Source: CAJBIL01 sp044359525 (lineage in GTDB: Bacteria > Pseudomonadota > Gammaproteobacteria > Burkholderiales > Rhodocyclaceae). Taken from it: a DNA stretch of 5,636 bases. Positions 1-5,636 of the stretch are shown here, one piece after another. A program made the translations under genes and the position numbers. The notes beneath the pieces are model-generated. The model worked only from the letters and a program-made list of their open reading frames with translations, made no database searches and was not told the DNA's origin. Each line of letters opens with the position of its first letter. The stretch's first letter is position 1. Where the stretch lies: the NCBI GenBank assembly GCA_044359525.1, contig JBIKLY010000133.1, positions 1-5,636 of the forward strand, in the 5' to 3' direction.

Positions 1-1176
1 TTCCTCGGCCTGTGCAATGCGCGCGATGTTCTCCCGGAAAACCATGGTCGCGCGCGCCATTTCACCGATTTCGTCGCCTCGCTGTTGATCCGTGATGTCG
101 ACCGTTTCATCCTGCAGGGCAAGTTGTCGCATGGTTTTACTCAAGCGGATGATCGGATAGATGATGCCGCGTGCGATAGCCGCAGCAAGCAACACGGTGA
201 CTGTCAGAATGAACAGGGTGAGCAGGCTGACGAAACCGGCGGCGTAGCGGGCCGACTGTTCGGTTTTCATGGCATGTGCCGTCAGGTCGGCCGCCAGTCG
301 ATCCTCAACCACCTTCAACTGATTGATTTTTCCGGTCATCGTGTCAAACCACTGTGCGGCGTCAACGATGCCGGAAAGTTTGCGTAGTATGCTTTTGCTC
401 ACCAGTTGCTCAATGCGCGCCGCTTCTTTTGCCGCCGGGCTGGAGAGTGCTTGCTCGAGAAGCTCGATGTGCTCCGGTGTCGAAAAAAACCGGAACTGGT
501 TCAGGTAGAGTTTCTGTTGGTCGATCTGTTGCAAAAAGCGGGTGTAGTGAGTGGAATCGAAGCTGCCTGCAGAAAAGTACATCGAGCCGGTGGCACGTTC
601 GATGCCGACGAGTTCCTTGGCCTGTATGAACTGGATGTAGGCATTGATCGAGTTGGATAATTCGCCGCTGGTGCTGAACAGCAACAGGGTTTTGAGCGAT
701 GCGATCAGCTCTTCAATTGTTCGGCTGTACTTATCCGTGATTTCTTCTGCCGTCATTCCTCGCGCGGCGACCGAACGGCGCCATACCGGAAGTTGCTCAA
801 GGGATTCTTGTGCGGCGGTAAGCGAGTGTCCCTGACGGATGTCGAAACGTTCGGTGCCGACACGTTTCAGCGCGTCAAGGAAGGATGATGATTTCGCGTC
901 TGTTTTGTCGTTCTGGGGCGACAGGTTTTCAGCAAACGCCTCATCGTTCGAGCCGAGAAAGCCGGCGGAAAGACCGCGCTCCTGCTGCAGTTCATGAATC
1001 AGCGCGCTGACCGCCGGCGCGAACTCCGCCATCTCCCGAAGGTCGTGTGTATCGTTGGCGATGCGGTGATAGCCGGCAAGCGTCCAGAGGGAGAAAAACA
1101 GGAGCGCAATAATCGGCAATGCCAGCGCGAGCGCGATGCGATTGCCGATTGAAGTATTTTGCATCGTTAGTTGCAT
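1..1176 (-). CDS. NIT-domain, HAMP-containing membrane sensor, probably a methyl-accepting chemotaxis protein (3' end outside window)
   Basis: The frame is open from the start codon to the left edge and gives 392 visible residues. Residues about 13-37 form a hydrophobic N-terminal membrane anchor. The periplasmic part carries the NIT (nitrate/nitrite-sensing type) signature HELQQERGLSAGFLGS at about 61-76. A second conserved stretch, QAKELVGIERA, lies at about 185-195, and the rest is predicted to be helical. A second membrane segment spans about 312-334. A HAMP linker follows, with its proline at about 341 and DEIG at about 368-371. NIT domains are known or proposed to sense nitrate and nitrite, but the ligand here is inferred only. 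The output domain is not in the window. The sequence after HAMP resembles chemoreceptors, but a GGDEF or kinase output is not excluded. I chose the ATG at 1176 because a GGA lies 8 nt upstream. The in-frame ATG at 1164 has no Shine-Dalgarno sequence but would leave the same protein minus four residues. Confidence 0.88.
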   Translation of the reverse strand, partial: MQLTMQNTSIGNRIALALALPIIALLFFSLWTLAGYHRIANDTHDLREMAEFAPAVSALIHELQQERGLSAGFLGSNDEAFAENLSPQNDKTDAKSSSFLDALKRVGTERFDIRQGHSLTAAQESLEQLPVWRRSVAARGMTAEEITDKYSRTIEELIASLKTLLLFSTSGELSNSINAYIQFIQAKELVGIERATGSMYFSAGSFDSTHYTRFLQQIDQQKLYLNQFRFFSTPEHIELLEQALSSPAAKEAARIEQLVSKSILRKLSGIVDAAQWFDTMTGKINQLKVVEDRLAADLTAHAMKTEQSARYAAGFVSLLTLFILTVTVLLAAAIARGIIYPIIRLSKTMRQLALQDETVDITDQQRGDEIGEMARATMVFRENIARIAQAEE

Positions 1177-1186
1177 TGCAGCGATC

Positions 1187-1218
1187 CATGTATTGCATGT
1201 ATTGCTTTTACGAGCAAT
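1187..1218. repeat. 9-bp tandem repeat followed by a small inverted repeat in the leader of the NIT-domain gene
   Basis: The 9-mer CATGTATTG occurs twice back to back (1187-1195 and 1196-1204). It is followed directly by the inverted repeat ATTGCT (1201-1206) and AGCAAT (1213-1218), with a 6-nt loop. The word ATTGC also occurs at 1141 and 1175, so it is clustered around the start of the sensor gene. It could be an operator or a weak leader hairpin. It could also be chance in a short stretch that is more AT-rich than its surroundings. The repeats are seen directly; no function is shown. Confidence 0.4.
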
Positions 1219-1228
1219 GAACCGTCAG

Positions 1229-1256
1229 TGTATATGCGCTTGTTCAAAGTTGACCA
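1229..1256 (-). promoter_or_regulatory. Weak candidate sigma70-type promoter for the NIT-domain sensor gene
   Basis: On the minus strand, TGGTCA (1256-1251, 4/6 match to TTGACA) is followed after 16 nt by TATACA (1234-1229, 4/6 match to TATAAT). Transcription would start near 1222, leaving a leader of about 46 nt that contains the ATTGC repeats. The match is modest. I looked for a flagellar sigma28-type promoter, as used by many chemotaxis genes, and saw no convincing one. The rest of the 144-bp gap shows no further gene and no clear U-tract terminator for the upstream operon. Confidence 0.22.
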
Positions 1257-1320
1257 GTACCTGTGTGGTTTGGCAAAGCTGAGGCTGACGCGGTGGACTG
1301 CCGAAAATCGTGTGTTTTTT

Positions 1321-2016
1321 TCAGCACCCTTCAACGCCCTTTTTGTTCGGGCCGCCTGGCCGGCAGTAGATGCCAAACCAGTCGGCTACCTTGTCGGCAA
1401 CGGCGTCGAAGGCAGCCCGTGCATCAAAGTTGCTGTCGCTTGCCGGGATGACTTCAAGCACTTTGTTGCAGGCCACTTCATGCATGGCGCGCTGGCTGCT
1501 GGCGATCAGTGTGGTATTCGTTTCGCCGACCAGAAGGAGCAGCGGTGAGGACAGCGAGCGCAAGTAGAGCATCCCGGCGCGGTCGATCAGGCCGCCCCGG
1601 CAAGCAATGGCGACGATGTCATGATCGCGCTGCGCGGCAACGCGAACGATGGCTGGCGAGGCGTACCCGGCCGCACAAAGGCCGAGTGGCAAGGCGGGAA
1701 TTTCTTCATTGAGCATCTGTCGCTTGATCAGGTTGAGGCCTTCGAGCAGGCGTTTGGCAAGCAGGGAAACGTTGTTGTGCACGTCGGCAAAGCGTTCTTC
1801 TTTGTGCGGCAGGAGATCGAGCGTCAGCGTTGCAAACCCCCTGTGTTGCAGGATGATGGCGAGCGTCTCATCGTGCGACGCCGGGCTGAGGCCGGCGTGC
1901 GCCAGGACGATCAGGCCGGCGGCCCCGGGCGGCAGCACCAGTTGCCCGTGCAGCGGGCCGTGCTCGGTGCGGATCGAGATCAGCGTATCGCCGTCGTGGT
2001 TCTGGAGGTCGTTCAT
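1321..2016 (-). CDS. Alpha/beta-hydrolase-fold (dienelactone-hydrolase-like) protein with apparently lost catalytic triad
   Basis: This 231-residue protein has the layout of the small dienelactone-hydrolase-like family: an early strand with LIVLAHAGLS (35-44) where relatives have an oxyanion-side HGSGSS-like loop, then FATLTLDLLPHKEE (61-74), a strand LPLGL (109-113), CRGGLIDRAG (139-148), LLLLVGE (159-165) and a final helix ending near DWF. Against my recollection of the family (GASTG elbow, GG-D acid turn, GATHLF histidine), the nucleophile position is Gly117, the acid is Asn167 and the histidine is Ser195. Cys114 lies nearby but appears to be inside the preceding strand. The start ATG at 2016 overlaps the amrS stop codon as ATGA, which indicates translational coupling and membership of the same operon. 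A longer frame upstream exists only as a shadow of amrS. The role is unknown, and I infer a non-catalytic accessory protein. A genuine but divergent hydrolase remains possible. Confidence 0.8.
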   Translation of the reverse strand: MNDLQNHDGDTLISIRTEHGPLHGQLVLPPGAAGLIVLAHAGLSPASHDETLAIILQHRGFATLTLDLLPHKEERFADVHNNVSLLAKRLLEGLNLIKRQMLNEEIPALPLGLCAAGYASPAIVRVAAQRDHDIVAIACRGGLIDRAGMLYLRSLSSPLLLLVGETNTTLIASSQRAMHEVACNKVLEVIPASDSNFDARAAFDAVADKVADWFGIYCRPGGPNKKGVEGC

Positions 2017-3137
2017 CGTCCGGCCAGCCTGACGGGAATGCGATGCTGTCCGAACGGCTTGCCGAAGGTGCCGAAGCGACCGGCGATCTGCGTCTGACAG
2101 TGCGGGCAGCGGCCATCGGCGGGCAGGTCGTAATGCCGGATGTCGTACCAGTCGCGCTCGATCAGCGCGGCGTGGCAAGCCGGGCAAAAGGTGGTGCCGC
2201 CTTCGGTATCGTGCACGTTGCCGGTATAGACGTAGTGCAGGCCGGCGTCCATCGCGATGCGCCGGGCGCGGGTGAGTGTCGAGGGGGGCGTTGGCGGCAG
2301 TTCGTTCATCTTCCAGTCGGGGTGGAAGGCGGTGAAGTGCAGCGGCACGTCCGGCCCGAGCTCGCATGCGATCCATGCCGAGAGCGCCTTGATTTCGGCT
2401 TCCGAATCATTCTGGCCGGGGATCAGCAGCGTCGTGATTTCCAGCCAGCAGCCCGTTTCGTGATGGATGCAGACGAGCGTGTCGAGTACCGGCTGCAGGT
2501 GGCCGCCACAGAGCTTGAAATAGAAATCGTCGGTGAATCCCTTCAGGTCGACGTTGGCGGCGTCCATGACGGCGTAGAACTCGCGCGCCGGTTCGGCGTG
2601 AATGTAGCCGGCCGTCACCGCGACTGTTTTGATGCCACGCTCGCGGCAGGCCAGCGCGGTGTCGATGGCATACTCGGCAAACACGACCGGGTCATTGTAG
2701 GTGAAGGCCACCGACTGCGCGCCGTAGGCGACGGCTGCGGCGGCGATGCCCTGAGGGCTGGCGACATCCATCAGCCGATCCATGTCCTTCGACTTGGAAA
2801 TGTCCCAGTTCTGGCAGAATTTGCAGGCCAGATTGCAGCCCGCCGTGCCGAAGGAGAGGATGGCCGAGCCGGGGAAGAAGTGGTTGAGCGGCTTCTTCTC
2901 GATGGGATCGATGCAGAAGCCCGACGAGCGGCCATAGGTGGTCAGCACCATTTTCCCATCGACATTCTGGCGCACGAAACAGGCGCCGCGCTGGCCTTCA
3001 TGCAACTTGCAGTCGCGCGGGCAGAGGTCGCACTGGATGCGCTCGTTCTCGATGGCGTGCCACCAGCGTGCCGGGTACATGGACTCCGGCGTTTTGCCGT
3101 CCGGACTGGCCGGTTGGTTTGTTACTTTGTTTTCCAT
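2013..3137 (-). CDS. amrS: AmmeMemoRadiSam system radical SAM enzyme
   Basis: This 374-residue radical SAM protein has the canonical CxxxCxxC motif GCNLACKFCQNW (100-111), with Cys101, Cys105 and Cys108 expected to hold the 4Fe-4S cluster that cleaves S-adenosylmethionine. The N-terminal domain carries the family's cysteine-rich segment, Cys36, Cys39 and Cys43 plus Cys53 in EGQRGAC. It leads to IDPIEKKPLNHFFPGS (76-91), a stretch characteristic of this family and of pyruvate-formate-lyase-activase relatives. Two CxxC pairs near the C-terminus (318/321 and 344/347) look like a zinc ribbon. The reaction and substrate are, to my knowledge, not established. The ATG at 3137 was chosen because GGGGTG lies about 6 nt upstream and family homology begins soon after. 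The frame extends upstream to 3251, but that stretch lies inside amrA and looks non-coding. The gene overlaps the end of amrA by 16 bp and the hydrolase-fold gene by 4 bp. Confidence 0.95.
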   Translation of the reverse strand: MENKVTNQPASPDGKTPESMYPARWWHAIENERIQCDLCPRDCKLHEGQRGACFVRQNVDGKMVLTTYGRSSGFCIDPIEKKPLNHFFPGSAILSFGTAGCNLACKFCQNWDISKSKDMDRLMDVASPQGIAAAAVAYGAQSVAFTYNDPVVFAEYAIDTALACRERGIKTVAVTAGYIHAEPAREFYAVMDAANVDLKGFTDDFYFKLCGGHLQPVLDTLVCIHHETGCWLEITTLLIPGQNDSEAEIKALSAWIACELGPDVPLHFTAFHPDWKMNELPPTPPSTLTRARRIAMDAGLHYVYTGNVHDTEGGTTFCPACHAALIERDWYDIRHYDLPADGRCPHCQTQIAGRFGTFGKPFGQHRIPVRLAGR

Positions 3138-3679
3138 TTCTGCACCCCATAGCGGGCGAGCGTGATCCGTTCGTCCCAGTAATCCGCTGGCAGTCCAGCC
3201 TTGAGTTTGAGCTGCGCCATGAATTGTTGTGGCTTCGGCAGCGAATCCCATACCTGCGGCAGAAAGGTTGCCCGGCGCTGGCCGCGTGTCAGGATCACGC
3301 CATCAATACCGGGGCGCAAGCGGGCCAGGGCATCGGCCTCGTCAGCGAATTGCATGGCTTCGGCCGGTGCGAGCAGGGAGACTTCGACATCGGTACGCGC
3401 ATACTCCTCGGCGCCGAGCGGCGAGAAGCGCGGGTCATGAAAAGCTGCAGCGATGGCGTTTTCGGCCACGTCGGTGGATAACGGGCGATAGGCTTCGAGG
3501 CTGCCGATGCAGCCGCGCAATTGCCCCGCCTGCATCAGCGTAACGAAGGTCGCGCCGGGTTGGGCGAGTTCCGGGAGCCCGGACAAGTCCGCCAGCGGCT
3601 GTACCGGCAGCACAAAACGTCTGGCAATGGCGTTGCGTGCGAGAGTCAGCAGGGCCTGACCGAGCGCGTCAGTGGACAT
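3122..3679 (-). CDS. amrA: AmmeMemoRadiSam system protein A (AMMECR1 domain)
   Basis: This single-domain protein of 185 residues covers the whole AMMECR1 fold. The signature LRGCIGSLEA is at 54-63, with Cys57 in its centre. AFHDPRFSPL (79-88), DVEVSLL (97-103), GVILTRGQRRATFLPQVW (127-144) and the C-terminal PADYWDERITLARYGVQ region follow in the usual order. The human homologue AMMECR1 is linked to a developmental syndrome, but the biochemical role of the domain is unresolved. The ATG at 3679 lies inside the end of amrB (11-bp overlap) and has no good Shine-Dalgarno sequence, so translation probably depends on coupling to amrB. The 3' end overlaps the start of amrS by 16 bp. Together with amrB and amrS it forms the conserved three-gene system, and I infer that the products work on one pathway or complex. 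Confidence 0.95.
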   Translation of the reverse strand: MSTDALGQALLTLARNAIARRFVLPVQPLADLSGLPELAQPGATFVTLMQAGQLRGCIGSLEAYRPLSTDVAENAIAAAFHDPRFSPLGAEEYARTDVEVSLLAPAEAMQFADEADALARLRPGIDGVILTRGQRRATFLPQVWDSLPKPQQFMAQLKLKAGLPADYWDERITLARYGVQKWKTK

Positions 3680-4475
3680 GGCTTGTGCGCTCGCTGAAAG
3701 CGAAGGCGCCGTAGCCGACGACGCGTGATTTGTCGCCGGCCGTATCGCCCGAGTTGCGCAGGTCGATCAGTTGCGCCTGCAGGTCGTGGCGGCGGGCGGC
3801 GAGCAATAGTCCGTTGAGCGGTGTTGCGCCGCAGGCATGCTGGTGATCGATCTGCGGATCAAGCGCCAGAATCTGCTCGGCCGTCTCGGCGTCGCTGTGC
3901 CGCGCGGCATCGTAGGGCAGGTAGTGCGAGAGATCGGAGCTGATGACGATCAGTGTTTCTTCGCCGCCCCACAGTCGTTCGAGTACTTCGGCGACTTCCT
4001 GGGCGCTGGCGTGGCCGACGGCGAGCGGAACCAGCGAAAAATCGCCGAGCACTGCTTGCAGGAAGGGCAGCTGCACTTCCAGCGAATGCTCCAGTGCGTG
4101 CGCCGCATCGCTGAGCACGACCTGTGGCAGATCGCTGATGCGGGCGATCGCCTGCCCGTCCAGCGGAATGGTGCCGAGTGGCGTGGCGAAGGCCGCGCAG
4201 GACGGCAGCGCCAGCCCATCGACGGCGACGCGATGCGTCGGGCCGAGCAGTACAACGCGCTTGATCATGCCGCGCAGCGCGGCGAGCGGCGCATAAACGC
4301 TGGCGGCAATCGGGCCGGAGTAGATGTAACCGGCGTGCGGCGCAATGATCGCCTTGGGGCGTTCGTTGCGCTCAGGCGCGTTGCCTAGCAGGCGTCCGAC
4401 GTCACGCGCGAGAACGGCAGCGGATTCCGGATAAAACATGCCGGCAACTGCGGCAGGACGAAAACTCTGGTTCAT
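3669..4475 (-). CDS. amrB: AmmeMemoRadiSam system protein B (Memo / LigB-like fold)
   Basis: This 268-residue protein matches the Memo family along its length: RPAAVAGMFYP (6-16), IIAPHAGYIYSG (43-54), LLGPTHRV (76-83), ALEHSLEVQLPFLQ (127-140), VISSDLSHY (177-185), HACGATPLNGLL (213-224) and GDKSRVVGYGAFAF (247-260). Memo proteins share the fold of class III extradiol dioxygenases such as LigB. His47, His81 and His184 correspond to the active-site histidines of human MEMO1 (His49, His81, His192). The MEMO1 metal ligand Cys244 has no obvious counterpart near the C-terminus, although Cys215 lies in a conserved-looking CG motif. The ATG at 4475 was chosen because GAGGAG sits 6 nt upstream. An in-frame ATG at 4496 would add seven residues unlike the family, and it overlaps the promoter candidate. 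This is the first gene of the operon, and its stop codon lies 11 bp inside amrA. Confidence 0.95.
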   Translation of the reverse strand: MNQSFRPAAVAGMFYPESAAVLARDVGRLLGNAPERNERPKAIIAPHAGYIYSGPIAASVYAPLAALRGMIKRVVLLGPTHRVAVDGLALPSCAAFATPLGTIPLDGQAIARISDLPQVVLSDAAHALEHSLEVQLPFLQAVLGDFSLVPLAVGHASAQEVAEVLERLWGGEETLIVISSDLSHYLPYDAARHSDAETAEQILALDPQIDHQHACGATPLNGLLLAARRHDLQAQLIDLRNSGDTAGDKSRVVGYGAFAFSERTSHVH

Positions 4476-4481
4476 TGGCCA

Positions 4482-4487
4482 CTCCTC
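4482..4487 (-). promoter_or_regulatory. Strong Shine-Dalgarno sequence that fixes the amrB start
   Basis: GAGGAG on the minus strand ends 6 nt before the ATG at 4475. It is the best ribosome-binding sequence of the four-gene unit. It argues against the in-frame ATG at 4496, which lies upstream of this site. Confidence 0.8.
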
Positions 4488-4494
4488 TGTTTTC

Positions 4495-4524
4495 ACTATA
4501 TGAGCGGAGGCGCCCGGAATTCAA
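4495..4524 (-). promoter_or_regulatory. Candidate sigma70-type promoter of the amrB-amrA-amrS-hydrolase operon
   Basis: On the minus strand, TTGAAT (4524-4519, 4/6 match to TTGACA) is separated by 18 nt from TATAGT (4500-4495, 5/6 match to TATAAT). Transcription would start near 4488, immediately before the GAGGAG ribosome-binding site. That gives a very short leader of about 13 nt. It is the best promoter-like pair upstream of amrB, but it has not been tested by any computation. Confidence 0.45.
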
Positions 4525-4560
4525 GCACGGACTCGCGCTTGTGAAAAATTCAAAAACCTA

Positions 4561-4649
4561 CCGCAGAGGCGCAGAGGCGCAGAGGAAGCGCAGAGAAAAG
4601 CAAAAATACAGGCAAGAATTTGACTTTCTCTGCGTCCTCTGCACCTGCG
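4561..4649. repeat. Imperfect inverted-repeat element built on an 8-bp CGCAGAGG unit
   Basis: The left part has three tandem copies of CGCAGAGG (4562-4569, 4570-4577, 4578-4585) and a degenerate fourth, CGCAGAGA (4589-4596). The right part (4624-4649) contains CTTTCTCTGCG and TCCTCTGC. These are the reverse complements of CGCAGAGAAAG and GCAGAGGA and can pair with 4579-4600, allowing a one-base bulge and a 2-nt insertion. The loop (about 4601-4623) is AT-rich. Transcribed in either direction, the region would form a long hairpin. I have the impression that similar CGCAGAGG-rich intergenic repeats occur in many genomes, but I cannot verify that here. It might be a dispersed palindromic repeat or a partial terminator between the upstream membrane-protein gene and the amr operon. 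The remainder of the 4476-4711 gap holds only the promoter candidate and no gene that I can support. Confidence 0.7.
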
Positions 4650-4711
4650 CGAAGCCTGGCCTCGGGCCACAGCGTTGGGGGTCGATGTTTAAATGCGATT
4701 GCCCTGCGGAC

Positions 4712-5636
4712 TCACACGATCATGGCCCAGCCGCCGACGCAGCCGGCGGCAACGCCAAGAAAGCCGAGCAGTGCGGCAGTCGCCAGCTTGCGGCCACCGA
4801 CTACCGCAATGATGCCGAGTTTGAAGCAAAGATTGGCCAGCATGGCGATCAGGATGGAGGTCGTCGCTTCGCCGGCATCGAGTTTTTGCATGCCATACAG
4901 GCGCAGGCTGGAGAGTGTGATGGCGTCGACGTCGGTGAGGCCGGAAATCAGCGCGACGGCGTACACGCCCTTGTTGCCGGCGTAGTCCGACAAGGCTGCC
5001 GAGAGGACCAGAACGAGCGCATAGATCAGCCCGAAGCTGACTGCGGTACGGATTTCTGTTGGATTGCGCAGTTCAAGTTCCGGCAGTTCGCTCTTGCTGC
5101 TCAGGCCACGCCAGGCAAAGGCCACGACGCACACACCAACGAGCAGGCCACCGCCGAGCACCGGCAGCAGCGTTGGCAGCACCTCGGGCTGAACGATCGC
5201 CGTAACGACAGCAAGGCGAACCGGAACAACGAGGTTGGCAATCAGAATGACCACCAGCGCGAGTGAGGCGAGCAGGGGTTCGGTGCGCGCATGGCGCGAA
5301 AAAATCAGCGTCGTCGCAGTGCTCGATGCCAGGCCGCCAAGTACGCCAAGCAGGGGCGCGCCGTGCTTCTGGCCGAAATAGCGCAGCGCCGCGTAACCAC
5401 TAAGGCTGACGCCGGAAACGAGAACCACCATCCACCAGATCTGTGAGGGGTTGAGCGCCGCGTAAGGCCCGAGATCGCGATCCGGCAGGATTGGCAGGAT
5501 GACCAGCGAGAGCACGCCGAATTGCAGGATCGAAACGAGGTCGCGGCGGGTAAGGTTTTTAGAAAGCTTATGTAGCTCAGGTTTGAAGTAGAGCAGGGCG
5601 GTGGTGATGATCGCCATCATCACTGCGGGCGTGCGA
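4712..5636 (-). CDS. MgtC/SapB family, DUF4010-type integral membrane protein (5' end outside window)
   Basis: The frame is open to the right edge. From the GTG at 5623 it gives 303 residues with about eight to nine hydrophobic segments. Numbered from that GTG they lie near 1-13, 31-47, 62-81, 89-108, 117-144, 148-171, 193-212, 218-231, 255-276 and 281-303. DUF4010-type features include LQFGVLSLVILPILPDRDLGP (33-53), LGGLASSTATTLIFSRHAR (95-113) and ISGLTDVDAITLSSL (226-240). The last two resemble each other (small-residue turn, then S/T/D), which suggests an internal repeat. Whole family members usually have an MgtC-like domain ahead of this part. The sequence just before it (TALLYFKPELHKL) fits the junction, so the GTG is probably not the true start and the N-terminal third is missing from the window. 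The transported or sensed substrate is unknown. The gene ends at TGA, 236 bp upstream of amrB, and is probably a separate unit. Confidence 0.85.
   Translation of the reverse strand, partial: RTPAVMMAIITTALLYFKPELHKLSKNLTRRDLVSILQFGVLSLVILPILPDRDLGPYAALNPSQIWWMVVLVSGVSLSGYAALRYFGQKHGAPLLGVLGGLASSTATTLIFSRHARTEPLLASLALVVILIANLVVPVRLAVVTAIVQPEVLPTLLPVLGGGLLVGVCVVAFAWRGLSSKSELPELELRNPTEIRTAVSFGLIYALVLVLSAALSDYAGNKGVYAVALISGLTDVDAITLSSLRLYGMQKLDAGEATTSILIAMLANLCFKLGIIAVVGGRKLATAALLGFLGVAAGCVGGWAMIV

Noticed and set aside
1..1164. Several plus-strand frames of 60-100 codons opposite the sensor gene
   Set aside because: They overlap each other and the continuous minus-strand frame with clear NIT and HAMP motifs, and none shows a recognisable product.
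2017..2376. N-terminal extension of the hydrolase-fold protein by 120 residues
   Set aside because: The extension is Arg/Ala/Pro-rich and overlaps amrS. The ATGA junction at 2016 explains the start, and family similarity begins there.
2043..3152. Long plus-strand open frame of 369 codons opposite amrS
   Set aside because: It is antisense to a clear radical SAM gene. Its product is rich in Gly, Arg, Ala and Val without recognisable motifs, as expected of a shadow frame in G+C-rich DNA.
3138..3251. N-terminal extension of the radical SAM protein by 38 residues
   Set aside because: This part lies wholly within amrA in another frame and lacks family motifs. The ATG at 3137 has a ribosome-binding sequence and fits the family start.
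4657..4669. Small inverted repeat TGGCC-TCG-GGCCA downstream of the DUF4010 gene as a terminator
   Set aside because: The stem is only 5 bp and no U tract follows on the minus strand.
4475..5266. Plus-strand open frame of 263 codons across the repeat and the DUF4010 gene
   Set aside because: It runs through the palindromic repeat and opposite a well-supported membrane protein, and its product shows no domain.
1..5636. CRISPR array, tRNA, rRNA, insertion sequence or defence system
   Set aside because: I saw no regularly spaced repeats, no tRNA-like cloverleaf, no transposase and no known defence-gene motif. The only repeats are the two short intergenic ones reported.

Overview
All recognisable genes in this window lie on the minus strand. 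The G+C-rich third positions, the compact operon with overlapping genes, a NIT-domain chemoreceptor-type protein and the flavour of the protein sequences suggest a betaproteobacterium, possibly of the Rhodocyclaceae (Dechloromonas/Azonexus-like). That placement is inferred from sequence style, not from a marker gene.

Layout, in the direction of transcription (right to left). (1) 5636-4712: the C-terminal part of a multi-pass membrane protein of the MgtC/SapB-DUF4010 type, with its 5' end outside the window. (2) 4711-4476: a 236-bp intergenic region. It holds an imperfect inverted repeat built on an 8-bp CGCAGAGG unit, a candidate sigma70-type promoter and a strong Shine-Dalgarno sequence. (3) 4475-1321: a tightly packed four-gene unit, made of amrB (Memo-like), amrA (AMMECR1 domain), amrS (radical SAM) and an alpha/beta-hydrolase-fold protein. 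Its three junctions overlap by 11, 16 and 4 bp. (4) 1320-1177: a short gap with ATTGC-rich repeats and only a weak promoter candidate. (5) 1176-1: the N-terminal part of a sensory protein with TM, NIT, TM and HAMP regions, whose output domain lies beyond the left edge.

The core of the window is the AmmeMemoRadiSam system. It is a conserved three-protein set: an AMMECR1-domain protein, a Memo/LigB-fold protein and a radical SAM enzyme. As far as I know its reaction and substrate are not established. The overlapping frames indicate coordinated, translationally coupled production. The fourth gene is the most unusual part. It aligns from memory along its length with dienelactone-hydrolase-like proteins, but all three expected catalytic-triad positions look substituted (Gly117, Asn167, Ser195). 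This suggests a binding or scaffold protein attached to the system rather than a working hydrolase.

The flanking membrane protein and sensor protein are probably independent units. Nothing in the sequence ties them functionally to the AmmeMemoRadiSam operon.
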